The notes beneath the pieces were generated by a model, which had not been told where the DNA came from, searched no databases, and was given only the letters and a program-made list of their open reading frames with translations. The position numbers and the translations under genes were made by a program. Shown piece by piece: positions 11,685-21,060 of a DNA stretch of 64,000 nucleotides (the stretch's first letter is position 1; each line of letters starts with the position of its first letter). Origin of the DNA: Pelobates cultripes (Eukaryota > Chordata > Amphibia > Anura > Pelobatidae); contig OW240912.1 in assembly GCA_933207985.1 (NCBI GenBank), forward strand, positions 363,190,212 to 363,254,211. The letters are read 5' to 3'.

Positions 11685-11750
11685 ACAGTACTTGGATAAG
11701 TCACGAAATGCTTGACGAATCTCATTAACTGGTTCTGGTATATATAATGC
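11685..11750 (-). pseudogene. C-terminal fragment of the tyrosine recombinase
   Basis: On the minus strand this encodes YIPEPVNEIRQAFRDLSKYC then a stop, which suits the end of a DIRS/Ngaro recombinase (the tyrosine-containing YI segment and tail). It resumes the reading broken at 21061, on the far side of the CR1-like LINE. A few codons at the junction appear lost. Confidence 0.6.
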
Positions 11751-13083
11751 ATAGAAACATAGAATGTGACGGCAGATAAGAACTATTCGGCCCATCTAGT
11801 CTGCCCAATTTTTTTTTAAAAATACTTTCATTAGTCCCTGGCCTTACCTTATAGTTAGGATAGCCTTATGCATATCCCACGCATGCTTAAACTCCTTTAC
11901 TGTGTTAACCTCTACCACTTCAGCTGGAAGCCTATTCCATGCATCCACTACCCTCTCAGTAAAGTAATACTTCCTGATATTATTTTTAAACATTTGCCCC
12001 TCTAATTTAAGACTATGTCCTCTTGTTGTGGTAGTTTTTCTTCTTTTAAATATAGTCTCCTCCTTTACTGTGTTGATTCCCTTTATGTATTTAAATGTTT
12101 CGATCATATCCCTCCTGTCTCATCTTTCCTCCAAGCTATACATGTTAAGATCCTTTAACCTTTCCTTGTAAGTTCTATTCTGCAATCCATGAACCAGTTT
12201 AGTAGCCCTTCTCTGAACCCTCTCTAAGGTATCAATATCCTTCTGGAGATACGGTCTCCAGTACTGCGTACAATACTCCAAGTGAGGGCTCACCAGTGTT
12301 CTGTACAATGGCATGAGCGCTTCCCTCTTTCTACTGCTAATACCTCTCCCTATACAACCAAGCATTCTGCTAGCATTTCCTGCTGCTCCATTACATTGTC
12401 TGCCTACCTTTAAGTCATCAGAAATAATTAACCGTAAATCCCTTTCATCAGATGTTGAGGTTAGGACTCTATCAAATATTCTGTACTCTGCCCTTGGGTT
12501 TTTACGTCCAAAATACATTATCTTGCACTTATCCACAATAAATGTCAGTTGCCACAGCTCTGACCATTTTTCTAGTTTACCTAAATCATTTGGCTTATCC
12601 CTCCTGGAACATCAACCCTGTTACATATCTTAGTATCATAAGCAAAAAGACATACCTTACCATCAAGACCTTCTGCAATATCACTAATAAAAAGAGAATG
12701 GGTCCAGGTACTGATCCCTGAGGTACCCCACTGGTGGCAAGCCCATGCTTCGAATATACTCCATTGACTACAACCCTCTGTTGCCTGTCACTCAGCCACT
12801 GCCTTACCCATTCAACAATATTGAAATCCAAACTTAAAGATTGTAGTTTATTGATAAGCCTTCTATGTGCGACAGTGTCAAAAGCCTTACTGAAATCTAG
12901 GTAAGCAATGTCTGCTGCACCACCCTGATCTATTATTTTAGTTACCCAATCAAAAAAAATCAATAAGATTAGTTTGGCATGATCTCCCTGAAGTAAACCC
13001 ATGTTGTCTCTGATCTTGAAATCCATGTGTTTTTAGATGTTCAACAATCCTATGCTTTAACATGGTTTCCATTACTTTCCCAC
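11750..13083 (-). pseudogene. CR1/L2-like LINE, 3' half of ORF2 and 3' end
   Basis: On the minus strand the reverse transcriptase continues: IAYLDFSKAFDTV (palm motif A) and SGVPQGSVPGPILF (motif B) at 12595-13026. The RT C-terminal region follows in another frame at 12120-12536 (MYFGRKNP, SPHLEYC, LERVQRRATKLV) and then at 11844-12107 (RVVDAWNRLPAEVV). The YADD-like motif C region near 12600-12660 is damaged. The 3' end is the common amphibian CATAGAAACATAGAATGTGA-type tail at about 11750. Several frameshifts and stops make it inactive. The 5' half lies beyond the hAT-like insertion at 19924-21060. Confidence 0.85.
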
Positions 13084-13138
13084 CATAGGCGTGCGCAGCC
13101 TATTGCATTAGGGTATGCACCCTAAAGCACAAACACCC

Positions 13139-13480
13139 GCCGTGTGTGTGTGTGTGTGTTTATATATATATATATATAGATAGATAGATAGATAGATACA
13201 TACACAAACACATACACTGCTGTGTGTGCTGTTAGTGTGATGTGTGTGTGAGGGTGCTGTTAGTGTGATGTGAGGGTATTTGTGTGTGTGTGTGTTTGTG
13301 ACTGTGCTGTTTGTGTGTGAGGGTGCTGTTTGTGTGAGTGTCGTGTATTTGTGAGGGTGCTGTTTGTGTGTGTGTTTGTGAGGGTGCTGTTAGTGTCCTG
13401 TGTGAGGGTGTTGTGTTTTTTTTTAAAGGTGCTGTGTGTGTTTGTGAGGGTGCGGTTAGTGTACTGTGTATGTGCTGTAT
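13139..13480 (+). repeat. GT-rich microsatellite/minisatellite
   Basis: (GT)n, (AT)n, (GATA)n at 13177-13200 and units such as GTGAGGGTGCTGTTAGTGT. Open frames here are repeat artefacts. Confidence 0.88.
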
Positions 13481-13492
13481 GTTTGGAGGGAT

Positions 13493-14038
13493 TGTCAGGA
13501 TCGTGACAGGGATCCAATACGCAGAGTGCGGACAGGAGGAGGTACGTATACCGGACCTTAGAATGGCCGGACTAACGTATAGACAAGACAAGAATGGTCA
13601 AAAGATAAGCCGAGGTCGAGGGAGCCGGAGGACAGGTAAGCGAGGAACAAGCTGGGTCTAAGGAGAGGAGAGAGAAGCAGGACAAAAGTACAAGCCAGGT
13701 CAAAACCGAAAAACACAATGAGAGAAACGCGCTGAGTGACTAGCTAGAACCACGACAGGGCAATAAGTAGTAGTACAGGCTTCCCTTAAATACCCTGTCA
13801 CGTTAATTAATGACCACGCCCCCAAAAGGTCCGGAATTGCGGTTTCTGGCGTTTCACATTGATGATGACGTCATGACGTTGACTATTGGCCGTCGCGTCA
13901 TAAAAGGGGGAGGGGCTAGCGCGGCCGGCGTGAAAACGGCCGATAATGCCGAAATGCTTGGGCATAGGAGCCCCTTTGGAAGAGAGACTGTCCAGGTGCC
14001 TGACCTCCTCAGAGGTTGAAATTACAGGTACCATGACA
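13493..14038 (-). repeat. 3' LTR of the gypsy element
   Basis: 546 bp, direct copy of 18337-18882. It contains the TATTTAAG-type TATA box and the start-site motif on the minus strand. The pol frame reads about 230 bp into this LTR before stopping at 13807. Confidence 0.95.
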
Positions 14039-17000
14039 GTACCCCCCCTTTTAGATACGCCCACCGGGCGGACGGGACAGGGCCGGGAAGGAAACCGAAC
14101 GTGGAAGGCTCGAAGAAGACGAGGAGCATGTACATCTTCACAAGGAACCCAAGACCTCTCTTCAGGGCCATAACCTTTCCAATCTACGAAGTATTGCAAC
14201 TTCCCCCTGGAAATACGAGAATCAAGAATGGACCTGACAATATATTCTTCCTGACCATCAACTTGAACTGAAGAAGGAGGTGCAGGGTGTGAAGAAAACC
14301 TGTTACAAACAAGAGGTTTCAATAAAGACACATGAAAAGAGTTAGGGATACGTAGAGTAGAAGGCAGGTCCAGCAGATAAGAAACCGGGTTGATCCTCCT
14401 CAACACATTGTAAGGACCTATGTAACGAGGAGCAAACTTCATGGAAGGAACTTTCAAGAGAATGTGTCTGGTACTCAACCAGACCCTATCACCCGGAGAA
14501 AAGACAGGGGCGGGCCGTCTACGCCTATCAGCATGCCTCTTAAACACCGCGGAGCTACGTGTAAGAATTTGTCGAGTCTGATCCCACAACTTTCTCAGGT
14601 TGGCTATATGAACATCAACCGACGGTATACCATGAGAAGGTGATACTGACGGAAGAATAGTAGGGTTAAAGCCATAATTCAAGAAAAAGGGGCTATTATG
14701 AGTGGAATCACAAACAAGGTTGTTGTGAGCAAACTCCGCCCAAGGAATCAGACCGACCCAATCGTCCTGGTGTTCAGAAACAAAACAACGTAGATATTGC
14801 TCAATTTTCTGGTTAGTGCGTTTGGCTGCCCCGTTAGATTGAGGATGATAGGCAGAAGAAAAATTTAGTTTGATACCCAACTGGGAACAGAAGGATTTCC
14901 AAAAACGGGAAACGAATTGGGAACCTCTGTCAGACACAATCTCATTGGGAATACCATGTAATCGAAAAATCTCCTTAGCAAATATCACGGCCAATTCGAG
15001 TGAGGAAGGAAGTTTAGGCAAGGGAATGAAATGAGCCATTTTGGTAAACCTGTCGATAACCGTGAGGATAACTGTGTGTTTATTGGAAACAGGCAAATCA
15101 ACAATAAAATCCATAGCTAGACTAGCCCAAGGTTTGTTGGGAATGACTAAGGGTTGCAATAGGCCACAAGGGAGTGTCTGTGGTAGTTTATTCCTAACAC
15201 AGACATCGCAGACCTTGACAAAGTCTTCCACATCCCTCCGTAAACTAGGCCACCAGAAGTCTTTGGAAATCAGATAGCAAGTTTTGTGGATGCCGGGGTG
15301 ACCGGCAAACTTGCTATCGTGAAAGCATCGAATTATGTCCATTTGGAACTTGGGAGAAACGAAGAACCGTCCCTCAGGGGTACGTTCTGGAGCAAGAGAT
15401 TGTTCGTTCATTATATCTGCGAGTAAAGGAGAGTGTATTTTGACATTGGTGTTGGCGATAATGTTATGTTTAGGAACAATAGGAGACAATGTGTCTTCCG
15501 TGATGGTAATAGGTTCGTGTTGACGGGATAACGCGTCTGCTTTGGTGTTCTTAGAACCAGGTCTGTATGTGAGTACGTAGTTGAAATGTGTAAGAAACAT
15601 TGACCAACGTGCTTGCCTGGCAGATAATCTTTTGGCCTCTCCAATGTAAGATAAATTTTTGTGATCAGTCAAGATGGTAACCGGGAGAACAGTGCCCTCT
15701 AACAGATGTCTCCATTCTTTTAATGCCATAATAATAGCTAAGAGTTCTCTGTCACCAATATCATATCTCCTTTCCGTGTGTGATAATTTTTTGGAAAAAA
15801 AACCGAATGGGTGTAAAGGTTTATCTAAACTTTGTCTTTGGGACAATACCGCGCCTATACCTGTTTCAGACGCATCAACCTCAAGTAGAAAGGGTAGAGA
15901 GGTATCAGGATGGACTAATATAGGTGCTGAAGCAAAAGTCTGTTTGAGCGTTTCAAAAGCAGATAAAGCCTCAGTAGACCACGTTTTGGTATTGGCTCCT
16001 TGTTTAGTCATATTAGTGATAGGAGCAATAACAGAGGAGTACCCTTTAATGAAGCGTCTGTAATAATTAGAAAATCCAATAAATCTTTGTATGGCTTTGA
16101 GTCCCTTGGGTAAAGGCCAATCTAAAATCGATTTTAGTTTAATCGAGTCCATCATAAACCCGTCCTTGGAAATTACGTAGCCTAAGAAAGTTATCTGGGA
16201 TTGATCAAAGCTACATTTCTCCAATTTACAATACAATCCATGTTGTAAAAGTTTCCGTAATACCCTTCTGACTTGTCTGTGATGAGAGTCAAGGTCCCTA
16301 GAATGTATTAGTATATCATCCAAATATACTATAACGCATTCGTGTTGAAATTCTCTAAGAACCTCATTAATCAAGTCTTGGAAGACGGCCGGGGCATTGC
16401 ATAACCCAAACGGCATTACTGTATACTCATAATGTCCGTAATGGGTATTGAATGCTGTCATCCATTCGTCTCCCTGTTTAATTCTTACCAAGTTATATGC
16501 TCCTCTCAGATCTTGTTTGGTAAAAATCTTGGAGCCCTTCAGTCTATCAAAAAGTTCAGTAATCAAAGGAATGGGGTAAGCATTCCTGATTGTAATCTTG
16601 TTCAATCCCCGATAGTCTATGCAAGGACGTAAAGTACTGTCTTTCTTTTCTACAAAGAAAAAACCCACCCCCGCCGGAGATGAAGACTTTCTAATAAATC
16701 CTTTGTCTAGATTCTCCTTGATGTATTCCTCTAAAACTATATTTTCTTTAGTAGACAGAGGATACACCGTACCCCTAGGAGGCATAGTACCAGGCAAGAG
16801 TCTAATAGTACAGTCATAAGACCGGTGAGGAGGTAACGTATCAGCCTTCCTCTTGTCAAATACAGACTTGAGATCCAGATACTGAGATGGTATCTGTAAG
16901 TCTGTGGATTGGGAAGAGTTGATAGAGGAGTTTACTGGGCAAACAGAAGTGACTCTCAGCAAACATTTCTCCCTACAACCAGTTCCCCAAGAAACGATTT

Positions 17001-17388
17001 CTCCACATTCCCAGTCAATCTGGGGGTTATGTCTCTTGAGCCAAGAATACCCTAGAACCACTGGGACAGCCGGGGAGGATATTAACAGGAGGGATATCAT
17101 CTCCTCGTGGAGGATACCGATGGTCAGTTTAACGGGTTTAGTCTCATGGAATATTACTGGTTCAGACAAAGGTCTACCATCTATGGCCTCAACGGCCAAG
17201 AGTGTGTCTCTCAGTTGAGATGGGAGACAATGCTTATTAGCGAAAGCTTGGTCTATAAAGCTTTCCGCTGCTCCAGAGTCTAACAAAGCCATCGAAGATA
17301 TAGCGCCACTTTCCCAAGCTAAAGAGACAGGAATAAGAAGCCTATGGTCTTTATCATTATACATAGAGGACAATATAGAAACACCCAA
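13807..17388 (-). CDS. pol: Gypsy Pol: protease, RT, RNase H, integrase, chromodomain
   Basis: An uninterrupted 1193-residue frame, normally reached by -1 frameshifting from gag; the ATG at 17388 is only the first Met. In order: aspartic protease (ALLDSGA, about residue 35-40), reverse transcriptase with the YLDD box (about 354), RNase H starting VDASETG (about 503), integrase zinc region with HPGIH and CDVCVRNK (about 695-740), and integrase core with MDFIVDL, then SDRGSQF. The third core position, 35 residues after the Asp of SDRG, is Lys (NGAAKRTNQ, codon at 14821-14823) instead of the catalytic Glu. A chromodomain (EEYIVRSILDSR, then FVDWKGYGPEERSW) follows near residue 1040-1095. The last ~77 residues lie in LTR sequence. 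Reverse transcriptase looks intact; integration by its own enzyme is unlikely. Confidence 0.93.
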   Translation of the reverse strand: MGVSILSSMYNDKDHRLLIPVSLAWESGAISSMALLDSGAAESFIDQAFANKHCLPSQLRDTLLAVEAIDGRPLSEPVIFHETKPVKLTIGILHEEMISLLLISSPAVPVVLGYSWLKRHNPQIDWECGEIVSWGTGCREKCLLRVTSVCPVNSSINSSQSTDLQIPSQYLDLKSVFDKRKADTLPPHRSYDCTIRLLPGTMPPRGTVYPLSTKENIVLEEYIKENLDKGFIRKSSSPAGVGFFFVEKKDSTLRPCIDYRGLNKITIRNAYPIPLITELFDRLKGSKIFTKQDLRGAYNLVRIKQGDEWMTAFNTHYGHYEYTVMPFGLCNAPAVFQDLINEVLREFQHECVIVYLDDILIHSRDLDSHHRQVRRVLRKLLQHGLYCKLEKCSFDQSQITFLGYVISKDGFMMDSIKLKSILDWPLPKGLKAIQRFIGFSNYYRRFIKGYSSVIAPITNMTKQGANTKTWSTEALSAFETLKQTFASAPILVHPDTSLPFLLEVDASETGIGAVLSQRQSLDKPLHPFGFFSKKLSHTERRYDIGDRELLAIIMALKEWRHLLEGTVLPVTILTDHKNLSYIGEAKRLSARQARWSMFLTHFNYVLTYRPGSKNTKADALSRQHEPITITEDTLSPIVPKHNIIANTNVKIHSPLLADIMNEQSLAPERTPEGRFFVSPKFQMDIIRCFHDSKFAGHPGIHKTCYLISKDFWWPSLRRDVEDFVKVCDVCVRNKLPQTLPCGLLQPLVIPNKPWASLAMDFIVDLPVSNKHTVILTVIDRFTKMAHFIPLPKLPSSLELAVIFAKEIFRLHGIPNEIVSDRGSQFVSRFWKSFCSQLGIKLNFSSAYHPQSNGAAKRTNQKIEQYLRCFVSEHQDDWVGLIPWAEFAHNNLVCDSTHNSPFFLNYGFNPTILPSVSPSHGIPSVDVHIANLRKLWDQTRQILTRSSAVFKRHADRRRRPAPVFSPGDRVWLSTRHILLKVPSMKFAPRYIGPYNVLRRINPVSYLLDLPSTLRIPNSFHVSLLKPLVCNRFSSHPAPPSSVQVDGQEEYIVRSILDSRISRGKLQYFVDWKGYGPEERSWVPCEDVHAPRLLRAFHVRFPSRPCPVRPVGVSKRGGTVMVPVISTSEEVRHLDSLSSKGAPMPKHFGIIGRFHAGRASPSPFYDATANSQRHDVIINVKRQKPQFRTFWGRGH
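14042..14052 (-). promoter_or_regulatory. Polypurine tract
   Basis: Minus-strand AAAAGGGGGGG, three bases upstream of the 3' LTR: the expected primer site for plus-strand DNA synthesis. Confidence 0.85.
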
Positions 17389-17408
17389 GGCCCGTCCTCT
17401 AGGGGAAC

Positions 17409-18321
17409 TTAGGTGCGAGCGTTTCCCGGGCGATTAGGACAATTAAGACGTAGGTGACCTCTCCGCCCGCAGTATAAACAGAGACCCTCCCTTCTTCTGT
17501 ATTGTCTCTCGGCCTCAGATAGGCGAGTATTGCCTATCTGCATAGGTTCTGGTGGAGTTGGGTTGAAGGGGTCAGGGTTCTGGAAGGAAGGAGCAAGTCT
17601 TATAGGTGGTCTACTGGCTCTTTCTCGAGTATTCTGCCTGTGTCTCATGCGTTCATCGATTCTGGAAATAAATTACACTAAATCTTCAAAATTTTCTGGA
17701 AGTTCTCTCGTGGCAATCTCATCTAGAATCTCAGCAGACAACCCATTCAAAAATACATCCATAAAAGCTTGTTCGTTCCATTTCACCTCTGCCGCCAGGG
17801 ATCTAAACTCTAGCGCATATTCTACCAGAGTTCTATTCTGTTGTTTAAGGCGTAACAGAGATCTGGCTGCATTAGCCTTCCTTCCTGGGGGATCAAAAGT
17901 CCTTCTGAAAGCTGTGACAAACGCATTATAGTTGTAGACCAAAGGGTTATCATTCTCCCAGAGGGGATTGGCCCATCTAAGTGCTTTGTCTATTAGCAGT
18001 GTTATAATGAACCCTACTTTAGCCCTGTCAGTAGGATATGCCCGGGGTTGAAGTTTTAAAATGTATGCTTATCTGGTTTAAAAAACCTCGACAAGTATCA
18101 GGCGAACCCCCATATCGTAACGGGGAAGTGACATGAGAAGATGCGCCTACTGTGGCTACTTCCAAACCAGTACTTAGAGGATGGCTAGCGGTGGAACGTA
18201 TTTCTTCTGACTGGGTACTGGGACGTGCTAACAAAGATTGCAACGCTAGAGCCATTTGGTCCATTCTATGGTCCATGGCCTCAAATCTGGGGTCAGGAGG
18301 ACTAGCACCTGCAGGATCCAT
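17409..18321 (-). pseudogene. gag: Gypsy Gag, broken by one frameshift and one stop
   Basis: Gag begins at the ATG at 18321 (MDPAGASPPDPRFEAMDHR), only 16 bases after the 5' LTR. It reads to about 18050, where a single-base indel in an A/T run shifts the frame. The capsid-like part (FVTAFRRTFDPPG, then LVEYALEFRSLA, then LPENFEDLV) continues in the second frame to a nonsense codon at about 17673. The nucleocapsid zinc knuckle [14 protein letters not shown] follows in that frame and ends at the stop at 17409-17411. Gag would normally form the particle and bind RNA. Both lesions lie upstream of the knuckle, so full-length Gag cannot be made from this copy. Confidence 0.88.
17421..17427 (-). promoter_or_regulatory. 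-1 ribosomal slippery heptamer GGGAAAC
   Basis: In the gag frame the codons are CCG GGA AAC, giving G_GGA_AAC, a canonical X_XXY_YYZ slippery site, ten bases before the gag stop codon. Pol lies in the -1 frame relative to gag, exactly as such a shift requires. Confidence 0.82.
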
Positions 18322-18324
18322 ATG

Positions 18325-18334
18325 GCCCTGTCGT
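18325..18334 (-). promoter_or_regulatory. Self-priming primer-binding site
   Basis: Two bases inside the 5' LTR, the minus strand reads ACGACAGGGC. It is fully complementary to the element RNA at the predicted transcription start in the LTR (18596-18605). No tRNA-type TGG primer site is adjacent to the LTR. This matches the Tf1/sushi self-priming mode. Confidence 0.75.
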
Positions 18335-18336
18335 AA

Positions 18337-18882
18337 TGTCAGGATCGTGACAGGGATCCAATACGCAGAGTGCGGACAGGAGGAGGTACGTATACCGGAC
18401 CTTAGAATGGCCGGACTAACGTATAGACAAGACAAGAATGGTCAAAAGATAAGCCGAGGTCGAGGGAGCCGGAGGACAGGTAAGCGAGGAACAAGCCGGG
18501 TCTAAGGAGAGGAGAGAGAAGCAGGACAAAAGTACAAGCCAGGTCAAAACCGAAAAACACAATGAGAGAAACGCGCTGAGTGACTAGCTAGAACCACGAC
18601 AGGGCAATGAGTAGTAGTACAGGCTTCCCTTAAATACCCTGTCACCTTAATTAATGACCACTCCCCCAAAAGGTCCGGAATTGCGGTTTCTGGCGGTTCA
18701 CGTTGATGATGACGTCATGACGTTGACTATTGGCCGTCGCGTCATAAAAGGGGGAGGAGCTAGCGCAGCCGGCGTGAAAACGGCCGATAATGCCGAAATG
18801 CTTGGGCATAGGAGCCCCTTTGGAAGAGAGACTGTCCAGGTGCCTGACCTCCTCAGAGGTTGAAATTACAGGTAACATGACA
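18337..18882 (-). repeat. 5' LTR of the gypsy element
   Basis: 546 bp, TG...CA ended, followed by the GGGAT target duplication. It carries a minus-strand TATA-like box (18630-18636) and the start-site motif (18596-18605). Confidence 0.95.
18596..18636 (-). promoter_or_regulatory. LTR core promoter: TATA-like box and predicted start
   Basis: On the minus strand TATTTAAG starts at 18636, and GCCCTGTCGT begins 31 bases downstream at 18605, a normal TATA-to-start distance. GCCCTGTCGT is the sequence complementary to the primer-binding site. Confidence 0.65.
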
Positions 18883-19206
18883 GGGATTTGGCAGATTAGA
18901 AAATCCTTGCTGCCATGTGCCATCCCTGGTGGTCCAGTGGAGAGTGAACTCTAGCCTGCTGGGCTAGAGTTAACTCTCGCGAGATCTGAGCGTTGCCACA
19001 GCAACGCTCAGATATCGCGAGAGGAACCTGGCGGAGCTTCTGTCTAGAGCTCCCTGGGTCCTCTCCTGCCTCCCTCCATGCTGCTGTGGGCCGGTGCGGT
19101 AGATCTTTGGTCTCCCCGCCGGCCCATGGAGGCTTAGAGCAGAGCCGGCACTCAGATAGCGCCGGCTCTGTGTGTGTTTTTGTGTGTATATATATATATT
19201 TATATA

Positions 19207-19430
19207 TATATGCGTACACACACACACACTCACAGACACACACACACACATTCACACACTCACACACACATTCACAGACACACTCACACACTCACAGACA
19301 CACACAAACACACTCACACACAGATATACTCACACACAGACACACACACACTCACACACAGACATACTCACACACAGACACACACAGACATACTCACACA
19401 CAGACACACACACTCACACACACACACGAA
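19207..19430 (+). repeat. CA-rich microsatellite
   Basis: Near-continuous CACACA/ACAGACAC/ACTCACAC repeats following a short (TA)n run. Long open frames here (His/Thr-rich) are artefacts. Confidence 0.93.
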
Positions 19431-19458
19431 CAAATTATTATATTTTAATAAAAAACAA

Positions 19459-19700
19459 TGTCCACCCAGCCTCCTACCTGGAGTGCTGGCGTGGACTTTT
19501 CCCTGGGGTCCAGTGGGACGGGCGCCTCTCTCCAGCTCAGCCGCGGCGAGGGAGCTCTCTGCTCTCTGCTCCCTCTCGCCGCGCGGGCTGTCTGCTGTAG
19601 CTGGGAGCCAGAATATGACGTCATATTCCGGCTCCCGGCATCAGCGCGCGGCGAGAGGAAGCAGAGAGCAGACAGCAGAGAGCTCCCTCACCGCGGTTGA
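19459..19700 (+). repeat. Shared hairpin cassette, copy 1
   Basis: Starts TGTCCACCCAGCCTCC and continues with CCTGGGGTCCAGTGGG. It then forms a GC-rich inverted repeat whose arms include GCGAGGGAGCTCT and CTCTGCTCCCT, with its centre at 19620/19621 in GAATATGACGTCATATTC. Copies 2 and 3 lie at 38985 and 58481. Confidence 0.82.
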
Positions 19701-19847
19701 GCTGGAGAGTGGGGGGGGAAGGGGGGAATCCATCACCTCTTGCCCCCCCATGACAGGGGCAAGAGGTGAGTGGGGCGCTGAGTGCCTGCAGGAACAGCGT
19801 TCCCGCTCAAAAAAAGTGCAGGAACGTTGTTCCTGCAGGACTCAAAC

Positions 19848-19915
19848 CATAGGCGTGCGCACGGGGATTAGGGTGTGCCCAGGCACACCCGGCACACCCC
19901 GTGCGCACGCCTATG
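19848..19915. repeat. Terminal hairpin of the hAT-like element
   Basis: CATAGGCGTGCGCACGGGG is followed within 30 bp by its reverse complement, so the right terminus contains both orientations of the TIR. Confidence 0.85.
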
Positions 19916-19923
19916 TTTCCCAC

Positions 19924-21060
19924 TACTGAAGTAAGGATTACTGGCCTATAGTTGCCCGACTCCTCCCTACTACTTTTCTTGTGAATGGGCACAACATTCG
20001 CTAACTTCCAATCTTCTGGGACTACTCCTGTTAACAATGATTGGTTAAATAAATCTGTTAATGGTTTTGCTAGTACACCATTAAGCTCTTTTAATAACTT
20101 TGGGTGTATTCCATGAGGTCCCATTGACTTATTTGTCTTTACTTTTGACAGTTGAAATAGAACCTCTTCCTCTGTAAACTCACATGTAACAAATTACTAA
20201 TTTGTCCTTTTTACTAACTGAGGCCCATTTCCTTAATTTTCATCTGTAAATACTGAACAAAAATAATAATTGAGGCAGTCAGCTAGACCTTTGTCCTCTT
20301 TTACATACCTTCCCTATTTTGCTTTTAATCTAACTAATCATTGTTTTACTTTCCTTGTCTCATTTATGTATCTAAAAAATGTGTTGTCCCCTTTTTTTAC
20401 TGACTGTGCTATTTTCTCTTCTGTGTGTGATTTGGAAGCTCTTATAACTTGCTTAGCCTCTTTCTGCCTAATCTTATAGATAATTCTGTCTTCCTCACTC
20501 TGGGTTTTTTTGTTATAATTACTAAATGCTAACTTTTTGTTTTTTTACTATTCTGGCCACATCTGCGGAGTACCACAGTGGTTTCTTGAATTTTTTGCTT
20601 TTACTGACAAACCTAATGCAATTTTCTGTTGCCTTCAAGAGTGCAACTTTTAAATAATCCCATTTCTCTTGGACTCCATTTAAATTGCTCCAGTCTGATA
20701 ATGACTCCTTTACACATATTCTAATTTTAGTAAAGTCTGTTTTTCTAAAGTCTAAAACCTTTCTTTTTGTGTGGTGTGACTCACTGTTCTTATATTAAAC
20801 CACACTGACTGATGATCACTGGATCCTAAACTATCACCTACAGTAATATCTGATACCAAATCTCCATTTGTTAACACTAAATCTAGTATGGCCTACATAC
20901 GAGTTGGCTCTTCAACGACTTGTTTTAGAGACAATCCCAGTAGGGAGTTTAGAATATGTGTGTTCCTGGCACAAGCAGCTATTTTGGTTTTCCAATTCAC
21001 ATCAGGAAGATTAAAGTCACCCATGGTGATAACTTCCCCCTTTATGCATAAGTGGATGAT
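19924..21060 (-). pseudogene. CR1/L2-like LINE, endonuclease and 5' RT part
   Basis: Minus-strand frames encode the start of an AP endonuclease C-terminal half (MGDFNLPDVNWKTK near 21010-21030, then SSDH near 20820). Further on is the RT N-terminal region at 19930-20124 (MGPHGIHPKLLKEL, LPDWKLANVV-like, then SGNYRPV). Stops and frameshifts are frequent. The LINE is 5'-truncated at 21060, where it joins DIRS recombinase coding. It continues at 13083 beyond the hAT-like insertion. Confidence 0.8.

Larger units (their letters stand above)
13493..18882 (-). mobile_element. Ty3/gypsy chromovirus retrotransposon, 5390 bp
   Basis: Two 546-bp LTRs (TGTCA...TGACA on the plus strand) bound a minus-strand gag-pol. 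A perfect 5-bp target duplication, GGGAT, lies at 13488-13492 and 18883-18887. By eye the LTRs differ at about nine positions (roughly 1.6%), so the insertion is recent. A C-terminal chromodomain in Pol and a self-complementary primer site place it in the vertebrate Tf1/sushi-like chromovirus group. Gag has a frameshift and a nonsense codon, and the integrase has a key substitution, so this copy is not autonomous. Confidence 0.95.
13084..19915. mobile_element. hAT-like element with TIR CATAGGCGTGCGCA, carrying a gypsy insertion
   Basis: The ends are CATAGGCGTGCGCA at 13084 and its inverted copy at the right end. An 8-bp direct repeat, TTTCCCAC, lies at 13076-13083 and 19916-19923. Eight-base duplications are the hAT rule. 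The element interrupts a CR1-like LINE cleanly: LINE sequence resumes immediately after the second duplication. Without the gypsy insertion its own sequence is about 1.4 kb, with no transposase. It holds a GT-rich array near the left end, a CA/AT array, and a GC-rich hairpin cassette shared with two other elements in the window. Confidence 0.82.
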
